5,919 bases of DNA. It comes from JBHIER01 sp046760705 [NCBI: bacterium] (GTDB lineage Bacteria; JBHIER01; G020348925). This document shows positions 1 through 5,844 of this stretch, one piece after another. The position numbers and the translations under genes were made by a program. The stretch's first letter is position 1. Every line of letters begins with the position of its first letter. Location: assembly GCA_046760705.1 (NCBI GenBank), contig JBHIER010000231.1:1-5919 (forward strand), read 5' to 3'. A model generated the notes under the pieces. It was not told the origin of the DNA. It did no database searches and was given only the letters and a program-made list of their open reading frames with translations.

Positions 1-2190
1 CTTTCCTCCACCCAGGGTGAGGGTCGGCTTGACGAAGTGGGCAGTGGCTACCGAACAGTTGGGCTTCTCGCCGAGCATGGAAGCCTGGGTTTGGGGGCTG
101 GTTCCGCTGGCAGCGCCGGTCCACTCTTTGAATGCCCATGCACCGGCGGCGGTGGCGCTCACATCCACCTGACTACCGCATCCGCCCTCCGTATACTCAG
201 GAGTGGCTGTGCATCCTTCCTCCGCAGCCTCAGGTGGGCTCACTTCTGTCCCGAGGCAGCATACTCCCGGCGGCCTCTTTCGATGCCTCTGAATGTTCCC
301 TCCGTCTGTTTCGCGGCCACTGTAAAGATACCTGGTGCCAGGTTCCGGACTGTAGGAGGTGAGCTGAGAGGCATCACCGGGGCACTGGGGGCCTGGGGTG
401 AGGCCGGTAGAATAGGTGTAGACGCCGCTGGATGTACTGATAGCAGCGAAAACGGTGCCATCGTGCACCTCTATGTCCCCAATCTCCCCTGAACTGCTAT
501 CGGTCTGGGCTACTCTCGAAGGGCTTGAGGAGTCGGAGACATCGAATGCCTCGATGGAGAACTCGAAATCAGGCCAGGAGCCAGTGACGCTCCCCACAAA
601 GGCGGTGTCTGCCCAGACCCAAACGCAGGTGGGCTCGGCCCAAGTCTCAATCGAACTGAAGGCTTGCGGAGCCGCCGGGTTGGAGACATCAATGATGTGA
701 AGCCCCTGGTCATCGACAACATAGGCAATGGTGCTGTCTCCTTGGACGAATACGTCGGCACCCCGATCAACTGGGAACTCACCAGCCTCGATGGGGTTTG
801 AGGGGGTGGAGACATCGATTATCTGCAGCTTATTGTTGAAAAGGAGGTAAGCGTAATTGCTCAGGACGAATAGGCTCCCCCAACCTCCTTCCGGGTAAAC
901 ACCTGCCTGGGTCAGATTACCGGGATCAGAGACATCGATGATATAGAGGCTGTCTGAAGTGAGAGCATAGAGATAGTTACCCTGAACAAACAAGCTACGA
1001 GCGGACCACTGGGCATAGGAACCCACTGGCGTGAGGTTCTCCGGGTCGGCCAGGCTATAGACCCAGAGCCTTTCGAAGGAGCTGAGGTAAAGATGGTCGG
1101 CGGAGGCATAGAGGTTCCCAACAGATTCCGGCACCTCATATTGCTCGGTTACACTGGGATTGACCGGGTCAGAGAGGTCAATCACCTGGAAGCCGACGTC
1201 GCCACTACAGGCGACATAAGCGCGGGGATAGATCAGGTGGATGGCCCCTGCTATCACATCCGGCAGCACCTTCACCTCGGTGGGATTTTCCGGGTCAGAG
1301 GCATCAAGTACCATCAGCCCATCCCACATTCCGGCGACGTAAACATAGGTGGAACCACCATACGCGGCAACGTCGTAGGCGTCCACAGTAGAGGAGCCTC
1401 TTACCGTGGGGTTGGCCGGATCGGAGAGGTCAACGATCTGAAGTCCTTTCCATGCATTGGCCACATAGGCGTAATCTCCCAGGACGAAGACCCGGTTAGA
1501 CCAATCTACTTGACAGGAGCCGATTGCGGTGGGATTTGTTGGTTCGGTGATGTCTATCACCCATAGCTTGCCTTCCGCCCAGGATACAAATTCCAAGGCA
1601 TAGGCGCGGTCGCTCAGGACGAAAACATCCCTGGCGTCCATCGCCAGGGAGCCAACCTCAGTCGGGGAGGAAGGCACGGAGACATCAACCACTTTGAGAC
1701 CCTCTAAGCCAGCCGCCACATAGGCATAGTCCCCCGAAACATGAACACCCGAGGTGTTCCCCTCTGGTGTGGCATGAGAGGCAACGATGGAGGGGTTGAG
1801 CGGGTCGGATATATCTACGATCTGGAGCCCCGACTCACCATCTGCCACATAGGCGTGGTTGCCGCTGATGAAAATATCAGGCGGCCCCGCCGGCAGGTCC
1901 AGGGAAGCCACTTGCTCGGGCTGCGCGCCGGAGATGTCGAGGACTGAGAGAGAGGGACCTGTCCCAAGGTAAGCGTAGTCCCCCTGAACGGCCACACAAC
2001 CGTGCCAGCCGCCGAAATGGGCTATCTGCTCGATTGTCTCATCCTGGGCGGAGACCATTTCAGCAAATCCAAACAGGAGACCGACGAGCAGTATGCCAAT
2101 CGTTGCAAACCTCCCGAAGGTTCCAAACCTTCGGGAGGTTGTTCTGAAAGACGCTGTCAGTCTCGGCGAGTTACTGATTCTGATATACAT
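1..2190 (-). CDS. Secreted LVIVD-repeat beta-propeller protein with C-terminal InlB-like repeat (3' end beyond window)
   Basis: An open frame of exactly 730 codons runs from ATG at 2190 to the window edge with no stop, so the C terminus is missing. Residues 1-48 look like an export signal: a basic N region, the hydrophobic core IGILLVGLLFGF (31-42), and a likely cleavage site VSA|Q at 48/49. Twelve copies of a motif like GLQIVDISDPLNPS start near residues 81, 121, 164, 208, 249, 291, 333, 374, 414, 454, 496 and 545, about 42 residues apart. Many are preceded by 'GDYAYVA'-type strands. This is the LVIVD repeat, a family known to build beta-propellers. Residues 655-720 (AFKEWTGAASG, then VATAHFV) resemble a divergent InlB B-repeat. 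Residues 610-650 are Arg-rich and match nothing I recognise. The likely role is extracellular binding or adhesion (inference); no catalytic motif is seen. A type IX sorting domain may lie beyond the edge. A 33-bp palindrome occupies codons 17-28. Confidence 0.9.
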   Translation of the reverse strand, partial: MYIRISNSPRLTASFRTTSRRFGTFGRFATIGILLVGLLFGFAEMVSAQDETIEQIAHFGGWHGCVAVQGDYAYLGTGPSLSVLDISGAQPEQVASLDLPAGPPDIFISGNHAYVADGESGLQIVDISDPLNPSIVASHATPEGNTSGVHVSGDYAYVAAGLEGLKVVDVSVPSSPTEVGSLAMDARDVFVLSDRAYALEFVSWAEGKLWVIDITEPTNPTAIGSCQVDWSNRVFVLGDYAYVANAWKGLQIVDLSDPANPTVRGSSTVDAYDVAAYGGSTYVYVAGMWDGLMVLDASDPENPTEVKVLPDVIAGAIHLIYPRAYVACSGDVGFQVIDLSDPVNPSVTEQYEVPESVGNLYASADHLYLSSFERLWVYSLADPENLTPVGSYAQWSARSLFVQGNYLYALTSDSLYIIDVSDPGNLTQAGVYPEGGWGSLFVLSNYAYLLFNNKLQIIDVSTPSNPIEAGEFPVDRGADVFVQGDSTIAYVVDDQGLHIIDVSNPAAPQAFSSIETWAEPTCVWVWADTAFVGSVTGSWPDFEFSIEAFDVSDSSSPSRVAQTDSSSGEIGDIEVHDGTVFAAISTSSGVYTYSTGLTPGPQCPGDASQLTSYSPEPGTRYLYSGRETDGGNIQRHRKRPPGVCCLGTEVSPPEAAEEGCTATPEYTEGGCGSQVDVSATAAGAWAFKEWTGAASGTSPQTQASMLGEKPNCSVATAHFVKPTLTLGGGK
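2108..2140. repeat. 33-bp perfect palindrome inside the signal-peptide coding region
   Basis: AACCTCCCGAAGGTT (2108-2122) and its exact reverse complement (2126-2140) flank the 3-base loop CCA. The element is 33 bp, a multiple of three, so it keeps the frame and encodes roughly residues 17-28 (TSRRFGTFGRF) of the LVIVD-repeat protein. Degenerate relatives lie at 2768-2800 and 3624-3652. It resembles the intragenic palindromic elements described in Rickettsia in behaviour, but I claim no sequence kinship with them. In mRNA it would form a very stable hairpin about 50 bases after the start codon. Confidence 0.88.
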
Positions 2191-2196
2191 TTTGTA

Positions 2197-2204
2197 CCTT
2201 CCTT
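2197..2204 (-). promoter_or_regulatory. Ribosome binding site of the LVIVD-repeat gene
   Basis: On the minus strand AAGGAAGG lies six bases before the ATG at 2190 and follows an A-rich stretch. It supports this start. The next in-frame ATG (codon 45) would remove the signal peptide. Confidence 0.6.
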
Positions 2205-2210
2205 TTTTTA

Positions 2211-2263
2211 CGAACCTGCATGAGGTTATTGAAGTTTGTTGTCTATTGTTGCATCTCGTCTTC
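2211..2263. repeat. Dispersed repeat copy A (partner at 3637-3690)
   Basis: This segment aligns by eye with 3637-3690 over about 54 positions, with one gap and about 14 mismatches (roughly 72% identity). Shared blocks include CGAA-CCTGCA, GAAG, TATTGTTG and TCGTCT. It sits in the 5' leader of the LVIVD gene, ending just upstream of the A-rich tract and ribosome binding site. It also contains a short inverted repeat, AACCT/AGGTT, at 2213-2227. Confidence 0.5.
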
Positions 2264-2309
2264 TTTTGCGTCATTACATAGACTCCCGAGGCCTCAATGA
2301 CTAACATTG

Positions 2310-2326
2310 CCCACCTACGAGGTGGG
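2310..2326. repeat. 7-bp hairpin in the leader region of the LVIVD gene
   Basis: CCCACCT (2310-2316) and AGGTGGG (2320-2326) pair perfectly around ACG. No U-tract follows on either strand, so it is not a convincing intrinsic terminator. It may be another small dispersed palindrome or a leader structure. Confidence 0.5.
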
Positions 2327-2592
2327 ATTGGGAATGAGTTCCGTACACTCGCTTTTCAGATAGACCCCCAAGATTCCCAATAGGCCCCATAAATGCATTC
2401 TCTCCTGTGCATGGAATGTCAACATCAGCGATGCGTTCTTCCCTCCCGATGATGGTTCTCTCGCTTATTGATGACAATCTTCATAGTCCTCATCCGGCTA
2501 CTCCCCATGCGTTGCAACCCCCCAACCCCGCGTTCTGCCCCGGAGAAAACTCATTTGCACCCATATCAATCGGCACTGCCCTCTTCTAAGAT

Positions 2593-2763
2593 AGTGGCTG
2601 TCCGAAAACCCCCCAATTTGTCATTCCGGCGTGTTTTTATGCCGCAATCTCGTTGTTCTGGGTAGGAGATTCCGAAATCGGAGATCCTGAGATCGTAGAT
2701 CCTGAATCAAGTTCAGGACCTGGTTCAGGATGACATGGAAACAGGTGTTTCCGGACAAACACT
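2593..2763. mobile_element. MITE-like nested inverted-repeat element, no coding capacity
   Basis: The left end AGTGGCTGTCCGAAAACC (from 2593) matches the reverse complement of the right end (AGTGTTTGTCCGGAAACACC, ending at 2763) at most positions. A second inner inverted repeat, TGTCATTCC (2619-2627) against GGATGACA (2728-2735), lies inside it. The interior has a direct repeat AGATCCTGA (2682-2690, 2697-2705) and a hairpin CCTGAA/TTCAGG (2701-2717). TA occurs at both boundaries (2592-2593 and 2763-2764), as expected if a Tc1/mariner/IS630-type transposase had mobilised it; that family assignment is inference. It contains no ORF, so it would be non-autonomous. Confidence 0.55.
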
Positions 2764-2767
2764 AAAT

Positions 2768-2800
2768 GACCACCCGGAGGTTCCAAGCCTGCGGGAGATC
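2768..2800. repeat. Degenerate second copy of the 33-bp palindrome
   Basis: Aligned without gaps to 2108-2140, this segment matches at about 26 of 33 positions, including CCCG, AGGTTCCAA and CGGGAG. The stem is eroded relative to the intact copy. It lies about 30 bases downstream of the restored stop codon of the MNT-HEPN gene and directly beside the MITE-like element. Confidence 0.6.
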
Positions 2801-2828
2801 TTGTTCTGTCTTTGAAAAATGAAGAGAT

Positions 2829-2967
2829 TCAAGTCATACGTTTTTTCGCGATCTTGAAAAGTTTTTCCGCCACCGAGAGAACAAACTCTGCATCTTCTCG
2901 ACTGATTTGAGCCCGGGGTTTATATCTGGCTTTTGCCCGCAGGTCGAGTGCTTTGTTGAAGGTTCTT
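2829..2967 (-). pseudogene. Detached C-terminal part of the MNT-HEPN protein, in the +1 frame
   Basis: From about 2967 down to the TGA at 2829-2831 this frame encodes RTFNKALDLRAKARYKP, then a charged helix ending KIAKKRMT. That is the expected tail of a HEPN domain following 'GQFGKIF...DVG'. It has no start codon or ribosome binding site of its own that suits a separate protein: an in-frame TTG at 3014 exists, but the residues it would add are out-of-frame translation of the upstream domain. Dropping one A from the run at 2966-2968 joins it to the upstream frame and gives a protein of about 240 residues. Confidence 0.75.
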
Positions 2968-3552
2968 TCCCACATCCCTCTCCACAAGCTCAGATAATAC
3001 AAAAATCTTACCAAACTGACCTACCACCCCTCCATGGGAAGAGGCCAGGGTGCTGCCCATGCTAAGAATAAGAGCTTTGGTGAGGAGTTCGGCAGCATTG
3101 TAAGCCGTATCGATAGCCAGTCGAAACTTATTTTCTTGTAAAGCATCCTTGGCGTACCCTAAGTATTCAGAGGACAGCTCCAAATGATCCCGAAAATCAA
3201 GAGCCCACTCAGTAGAAGTCGCTTGAGTAAATAGAGCTCGGCCGTGTTCAACTGCCTCCCAGAGAAATGGCGAATGACCAATGTCTTTTTTAAACTCTTT
3301 CTCAGACATAAGCACAGTCTCTATGGTCTCACCATATTCGCAAGATATGGCAAAGCTAATCTCAGCCACCAGATCTAATACCTCACTCTCCTTTGTGTCT
3401 TTAAATACAACTAACACATCGATGTCGCTATCCGGAGCGCTTGTTCCTTTTGCTGTACTTCCAAAGTGGTAGACTGCCACAAGCTTTTCTTTAAGCCTCT
3501 TCTTTAATCGAGAGATAAACTTCTCTAAAGCTATCGTCCTACTTTTTTCCAT
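2920..3552 (-). CDS. Nucleotidyltransferase (MNT)-HEPN fusion protein, frameshifted near its end
   Basis: The 210-residue frame has a pol-beta-type nucleotidyltransferase domain at residues 1-105. It shows the G31-S32 motif and the metal-binding D43-x-D45 in GSTAKGTSAPDSDIDVLVV, with E78 a possible third carboxylate. A HEPN-like helical domain follows from about 120, with YNAAELLTKAL and the later SHGGVVGQFGKIF. After DVG (193-195) the frame runs into unrelated sequence and stops at 2920, while the natural tail continues in another frame to 2829. The fault lies in GGGAAAGAA at 2963-2971. Such proteins are cytoplasmic, and relatives act as NMP-transferases in MntA/HepT-type toxin-antitoxin pairs. 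Here both domains are on one chain and the HEPN RNase motif R-x4-6-H is absent, so I do not call it a toxin. The ATG at 3552 is backed by AAGGAG eight bases upstream. The gene appears AT-richer than its neighbours. Confidence 0.85.
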   Translation of the reverse strand: MEKSRTIALEKFISRLKKRLKEKLVAVYHFGSTAKGTSAPDSDIDVLVVFKDTKESEVLDLVAEISFAISCEYGETIETVLMSEKEFKKDIGHSPFLWEAVEHGRALFTQATSTEWALDFRDHLELSSEYLGYAKDALQENKFRLAIDTAYNAAELLTKALILSMGSTLASSHGGVVGQFGKIFVLSELVERDVGKNLQQSTRPAGKSQI

Positions 3553-3560
3553 CAGTCGGT

Positions 3561-3566
3561 CTCCTT
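3561..3566 (-). promoter_or_regulatory. Ribosome binding site of the MNT-HEPN gene
   Basis: AAGGAG on the minus strand, eight bases upstream of the ATG at 3552. It is a strong match and fixes the start. Confidence 0.75.
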
Positions 3567-3586
3567 ATCGCACTGATATCCCTTTC

Positions 3587-3616
3587 AATATACTGCATAA
3601 AAGATCAAGATCGAAA
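3587..3616 (-). promoter_or_regulatory. Weak candidate sigma-70 promoter for the MNT-HEPN gene
   Basis: On the minus strand TATATT (3592-3587) could serve as a -10 box, with TTTCGA (3616-3611) as a poor -35 at 18-base spacing. Transcription would then start near 3580 and give a leader of about 30 bases that includes the ribosome binding site. The -35 match is weak. Confidence 0.25.
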
Positions 3617-3619
3617 TGG

Positions 3620-3646
3620 AAAAAATCCGGCAGGTTCGAAACCTGC
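3620..3646 (-). terminator. Possible intrinsic terminator downstream of the LRR/sorting-domain gene
   Basis: Read on the minus strand, GCAGGTT-TCG-AACCTGC forms a perfect 7-bp hairpin, followed by CGGA and six T residues (3625-3620). The 4-base gap before the T run is longer than ideal. It coincides with a member of the palindrome family, so the element may double as a terminator between the LRR gene and the MNT-HEPN gene. Confidence 0.35.
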
Positions 3647-3652
3647 AAAAGA
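3624..3652. repeat. Third, diverged member of the palindrome family
   Basis: It is centred on the hairpin GCAGGTT (3630-3636) / AACCTGC (3640-3646) with loop CGA. On the minus strand the core AGGTTT-GAACCT and the following GGA match the palindrome at 2108-2140 at equivalent positions, but the outer stem has diverged. It overlaps dispersed repeat copy B. Confidence 0.45.
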
Positions 3653-3690
3653 TTGCCGAAGGTTGCAGTGTATTGTTGGATTTCGTCTCT
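3637..3690. repeat. Dispersed repeat copy B (partner at 2211-2263)
   Basis: About 72% identical by eye to 2211-2263 over about 54 positions in the same orientation. Here it lies in the spacer between the LRR/sorting-domain gene and the MNT-HEPN gene, and it extends into the palindrome at 3624-3652. Confidence 0.5.
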
Positions 3691-3736
3691 CAACCCAGCC
3701 TATTTTTTGCTCCTGTCGAGCTACATGCCCCACCAC

Positions 3737-3795
3737 GTAGGGGCGGACGTCCCTGTCCGCCCTCACAAAGGGCCCACACTGAGTTGGGCCCCTAC
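3737..3795. repeat. Palindromic repeat folding into a perfect three-way junction
   Basis: GTAG (3737-3740) pairs with CTAC (3792-3795) and encloses two adjacent perfect hairpins. The first is GGGCGGAC/GTCCGCCC (3741-3748 with 3755-3762, loop GTCCCT). The second is GGGCCCA/TGGGCCC (3770-3776 with 3785-3791, loop of 8). A 7-base linker, TCACAAA, separates the two arms. 'GTAGGGGCGGAC...CCCCTAC' resembles dispersed repeats I recall from several bacterial phyla (recalled, not searched). It lies 63 bases past the stop codon of the LRR/sorting-domain gene and has no T run. It is not a tRNA. Confidence 0.7.
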
Positions 3796-3857
3796 AATTG
3801 CAGCCCGCCTCGATTGTGACCCCGATTTCCATACCACCTACGGTTTCTATACCGCGC

Positions 3858-5798
3858 TTACTTGACCAATAACATCCGCTTCGTATCGACAAATTCACCC
3901 GCCCGGAGACGATAGAAATAGATCCCGCTGGAGACTTCGTCTCCTCTCTCATTTCTTCCATCCCACGTTACCATATAGTAACCCGGCTCCTTCTTCCCAC
4001 CCACCAGGGTCCGAACTTCCTGCCCGAGAAGATTGTAGATCTTCAGGGTGGTGTGGACGGGTATCAACCGCTCTCCGCTCTTCGCTCTCCGCTCTTCGCT
4101 GGAAAGGGTGTAGTTAATGGTGGTGCTGGGGTTAAACGGATTGGGATGATTCTGAGAGAGCCCATACTCTGTGGGAAGGGGGAGCCGGTTCTCAATACCC
4201 GATGACAATCGACACACCGCTGACAATTGAGACACCGCCAGATCAACCTGCAGCACCCGCCCGTCTCCAACCCATACGGGTTTAGTGCTGTGAGCCCTCT
4301 GGCCATTGATATAAAAAGTCAACCTATCACCCACCTTCGCCCCCTCATAAACCCCCACGGTGGTCTCATCATCGCCATAGACCGGCACCAGGCCGTACCA
4401 ACCCCTGCTATGGGTAATCATCCCACCGCATTGAACCCCATCAGGATCGTACACCGTGACCACATCGCCTACCCTCACCGGCCCACCAGCCACCTCTGCC
4501 CGACCATAAAAATCCACCCACCTTGAGGTGGGAATAAAAGTGAAGGTAGAATCACTAACCGCCCCGGCCTTGGCCAAACCCGACGGACAGTCACCGGCCC
4601 CACAGGGATAGACCAGTGTCGTCTCGGCAGCATCCGGGTATAGCTTCACCCAATAACCGAAGGTGTTCATCATACATCTCAGAGAACTCAAGAGAGCCGG
4701 CAGGGTGGGATCGAAGGTCAACCCACCGTTGCTGCCCTGGCCGTGGGCCAACCCATTGAGGTCAAACCCACGCACCACCCGATAGGAGCCCGTCCAGTCC
4801 TGGGAGTTGATGTTCTCACCCCCCAACAGAGAGTCCAGAGCCGTGGCCACCTGATTGGACTCCTCCGGGAGATAACCCACTAAGTTCCACCCCCGATTCA
4901 AGGCCACAGGCTCATCACACCGACACCGATTCCCGCAGACCACTAAGGTGCACGCCTGGCTCACCTTCACCCAATAGCCGTACCGACAGCCCATCCATTT
5001 CAAGGAACTGAAGGCCGGTGGCAGACCCGGATCGTAGGTCAAGCCTCCATTGGCCCCCTGGCCGTGGTCGAGCCCGAGAAGATCAAACCCCCGGACGACA
5101 ATGAGATGGTCTAAAATTGTCGCTACGACTGAATCAACCAATGAATCAGGAGAGGCAAGGTTAAAAGAGATCAGGTTCCAGCCCTGATTCAAGGGGACGT
5201 TCACACACATTGTTTCACAGGCATCGCCGATGCCGTCGTTGTCGCTGTCCTCCTGACCCGGGTTATACACATCAGGACAGTTGTCCTGCTCATCGGTGAT
5301 TCCATCGCCATCCGAATCCTTCAGGGTCTTGGCCCACACCTCCTGGCTGAAGTCACTGACAAGATCGTTCTGCTGGTCGCCATGCGGTGGTGTGTGCGTG
5401 GTCACAACGAAGTAGTAGTCGGTATCACCCACCAGACCGGAGACGGTCAGGCCGGTGGCTGTTTTGGCGGGGGTCTCTTCGGTGGTGTTGGGATACGGTC
5501 CGCCTGGTGTTGTGCCGTAGTGCACGGTGTAACCACCGCCATCGCCGGTGTAAAGAATTGGGTCCCAGGTGATGTCAATACTGAAGGCAGTGGCATTGGT
5601 GGCGGCAACGTTGGTCGGGGGCACGGTCTGGGTCTGGGCCCAGTCAGGGTCTTTTGAGTTCAGAAAGGCAATCACCGCCGGGTCATCGCTGGAGAGCATA
5701 TTGTACCCGATATCAGTCCAATAGAGGTTCGTAAGATTTGTTATGGACGACGGGATGGTGCCGGAGAGCTGGTTGTTCATAAGGTGCAACCACTCCAA
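3858..5798 (-). CDS. Multidomain surface protein (LRR, FnIII, thrombospondin-3, duplicated module, type IX-like sorting domain), 5' end interrupted
   Basis: 646 codons are counted from TTG at 5798, but the frame stays open to 5858, just inside a TAG at 5859-5861. The extra codons continue the leucine-rich repeat (GPIPTQIGNLTALEWLHL), so TTG is not a true start. There is no signal peptide, so the 5' part is lost. Domains by residue: LRR 1-35; fibronectin III about 60-157; calcium-binding thrombospondin type 3 repeat 161-194 (DSDGDGITDEQDNCPD, DSDNDGIGDAC); two copies of a GWNLIS...GYWVK module (201-290, 297-396); a beta-rich domain 420-525; and a FlgD-Ig/type IX-like sorting domain 547-646 (HPNPFNPSTTI, LLGQEVRTL, SGIYFYRL). 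The family is exported and anchored or released at the outer membrane. Residues 566-577 are encoded by a short tandem repeat inserted in the sorting domain. Without its N terminus it is probably not exported. Confidence 0.85.
   Translation of the reverse strand: MEWLHLMNNQLSGTIPSSITNLTNLYWTDIGYNMLSSDDPAVIAFLNSKDPDWAQTQTVPPTNVAATNATAFSIDITWDPILYTGDGGGYTVHYGTTPGGPYPNTTEETPAKTATGLTVSGLVGDTDYYFVVTTHTPPHGDQQNDLVSDFSQEVWAKTLKDSDGDGITDEQDNCPDVYNPGQEDSDNDGIGDACETMCVNVPLNQGWNLISFNLASPDSLVDSVVATILDHLIVVRGFDLLGLDHGQGANGGLTYDPGLPPAFSSLKWMGCRYGYWVKVSQACTLVVCGNRCRCDEPVALNRGWNLVGYLPEESNQVATALDSLLGGENINSQDWTGSYRVVRGFDLNGLAHGQGSNGGLTFDPTLPALLSSLRCMMNTFGYWVKLYPDAAETTLVYPCGAGDCPSGLAKAGAVSDSTFTFIPTSRWVDFYGRAEVAGGPVRVGDVVTVYDPDGVQCGGMITHSRGWYGLVPVYGDDETTVGVYEGAKVGDRLTFYINGQRAHSTKPVWVGDGRVLQVDLAVSQLSAVCRLSSGIENRLPLPTEYGLSQNHPNPFNPSTTINYTLSSEERRAKSGERLIPVHTTLKIYNLLGQEVRTLVGGKKEPGYYMVTWDGRNERGDEVSSGIYFYRLRAGEFVDTKRMLLVK
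4071..4100. repeat. 14-bp (7-bp) tandem repeat within the sorting-domain coding sequence
   Basis: CTCTCCGCTCTTCG occurs twice exactly (4071-4084, 4085-4098), followed by CT. Each unit is itself two degenerate 7-mers, CTCT(C/T)CG. On the coding strand it yields SSEERRAKSGER between INYTL and TLKIYN, where family members normally have a short turn. The unit is not a multiple of three, so gain or loss of a single 14-bp unit would shift the frame ahead of the C terminus. Confidence 0.85.
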
Positions 5799-5844
5799 TG
5801 CTGTCAGGTTGCCGATCTGGGTCGGGATGGGTCCGGCTCCGGAA

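Larger units (their letters stand above)
2191..2592. other. Spacer upstream of the LVIVD-repeat gene, no gene seen
   Basis: This stretch of about 400 bases holds no ORF with recognisable content on either strand. It should carry the promoter and leader of the LVIVD gene, but I find no well-spaced sigma-70 pair. It contains the repeat copy at 2211-2263, a 7-bp hairpin at 2310-2326, and an 8-bp inverted repeat TTGGGAAT/ATTCCCAA at 2328-2335 and 2373-2380. The part from 2410 to 2592 shows no structure that I can support. Confidence 0.6.

Noticed and set aside
37-492. Plus-strand ORF of 151 codons
   Set aside because: It lies opposite the continuous 730-codon LVIVD-repeat frame, shows no family signal, and has low-complexity Gly/Ala content as expected of an antisense shadow.
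1093-1566. Plus-strand ORF of 157 codons
   Set aside because: It is antisense to the LVIVD repeats. Its periodic look comes from the repeat structure of the real gene on the other strand.
2394-2422. TTGACA-like -35 box upstream of the LVIVD gene
   Set aside because: The hexamer at 2422-2417 is a perfect -35, but the six bases at 17-base spacing read AATGCA and no acceptable -10 lies within 16-18 bases.
2407-2589. Plus-strand ORFs of 60-65 codons in the spacer
   Set aside because: There is no ribosome binding site, family signal or hydrophobic pattern. The Pro/Ser-rich content looks like random translation.
2829-3552. Type VII MntA/HepT toxin-antitoxin module
   Set aside because: Both domains lie on one (frameshifted) chain rather than in two genes, and the HEPN R-x4-6-H RNase motif cannot be found, so a toxin function is not supported.
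3823-3853. Two 13-bp direct repeats (11/13 identical) next to the stop codon of the LRR gene
   Set aside because: CGATTTCCATACC and CGGTTTCTATACC are only two short units with a 5-base gap. There is no wider array or known motif, so chance or a small local duplication is enough to explain them.
3605-3961. Minus-strand ORF of 118 codons
   Set aside because: It overlaps the conserved C terminus of the sorting domain in another frame, then reads through the three-way-junction repeat and the palindromes. It has no recognisable domain.
4227-4526. Plus-strand ORF of 99 codons
   Set aside because: It is antisense to well-conserved coding sequence of the LRR/sorting-domain protein and has no features of its own.
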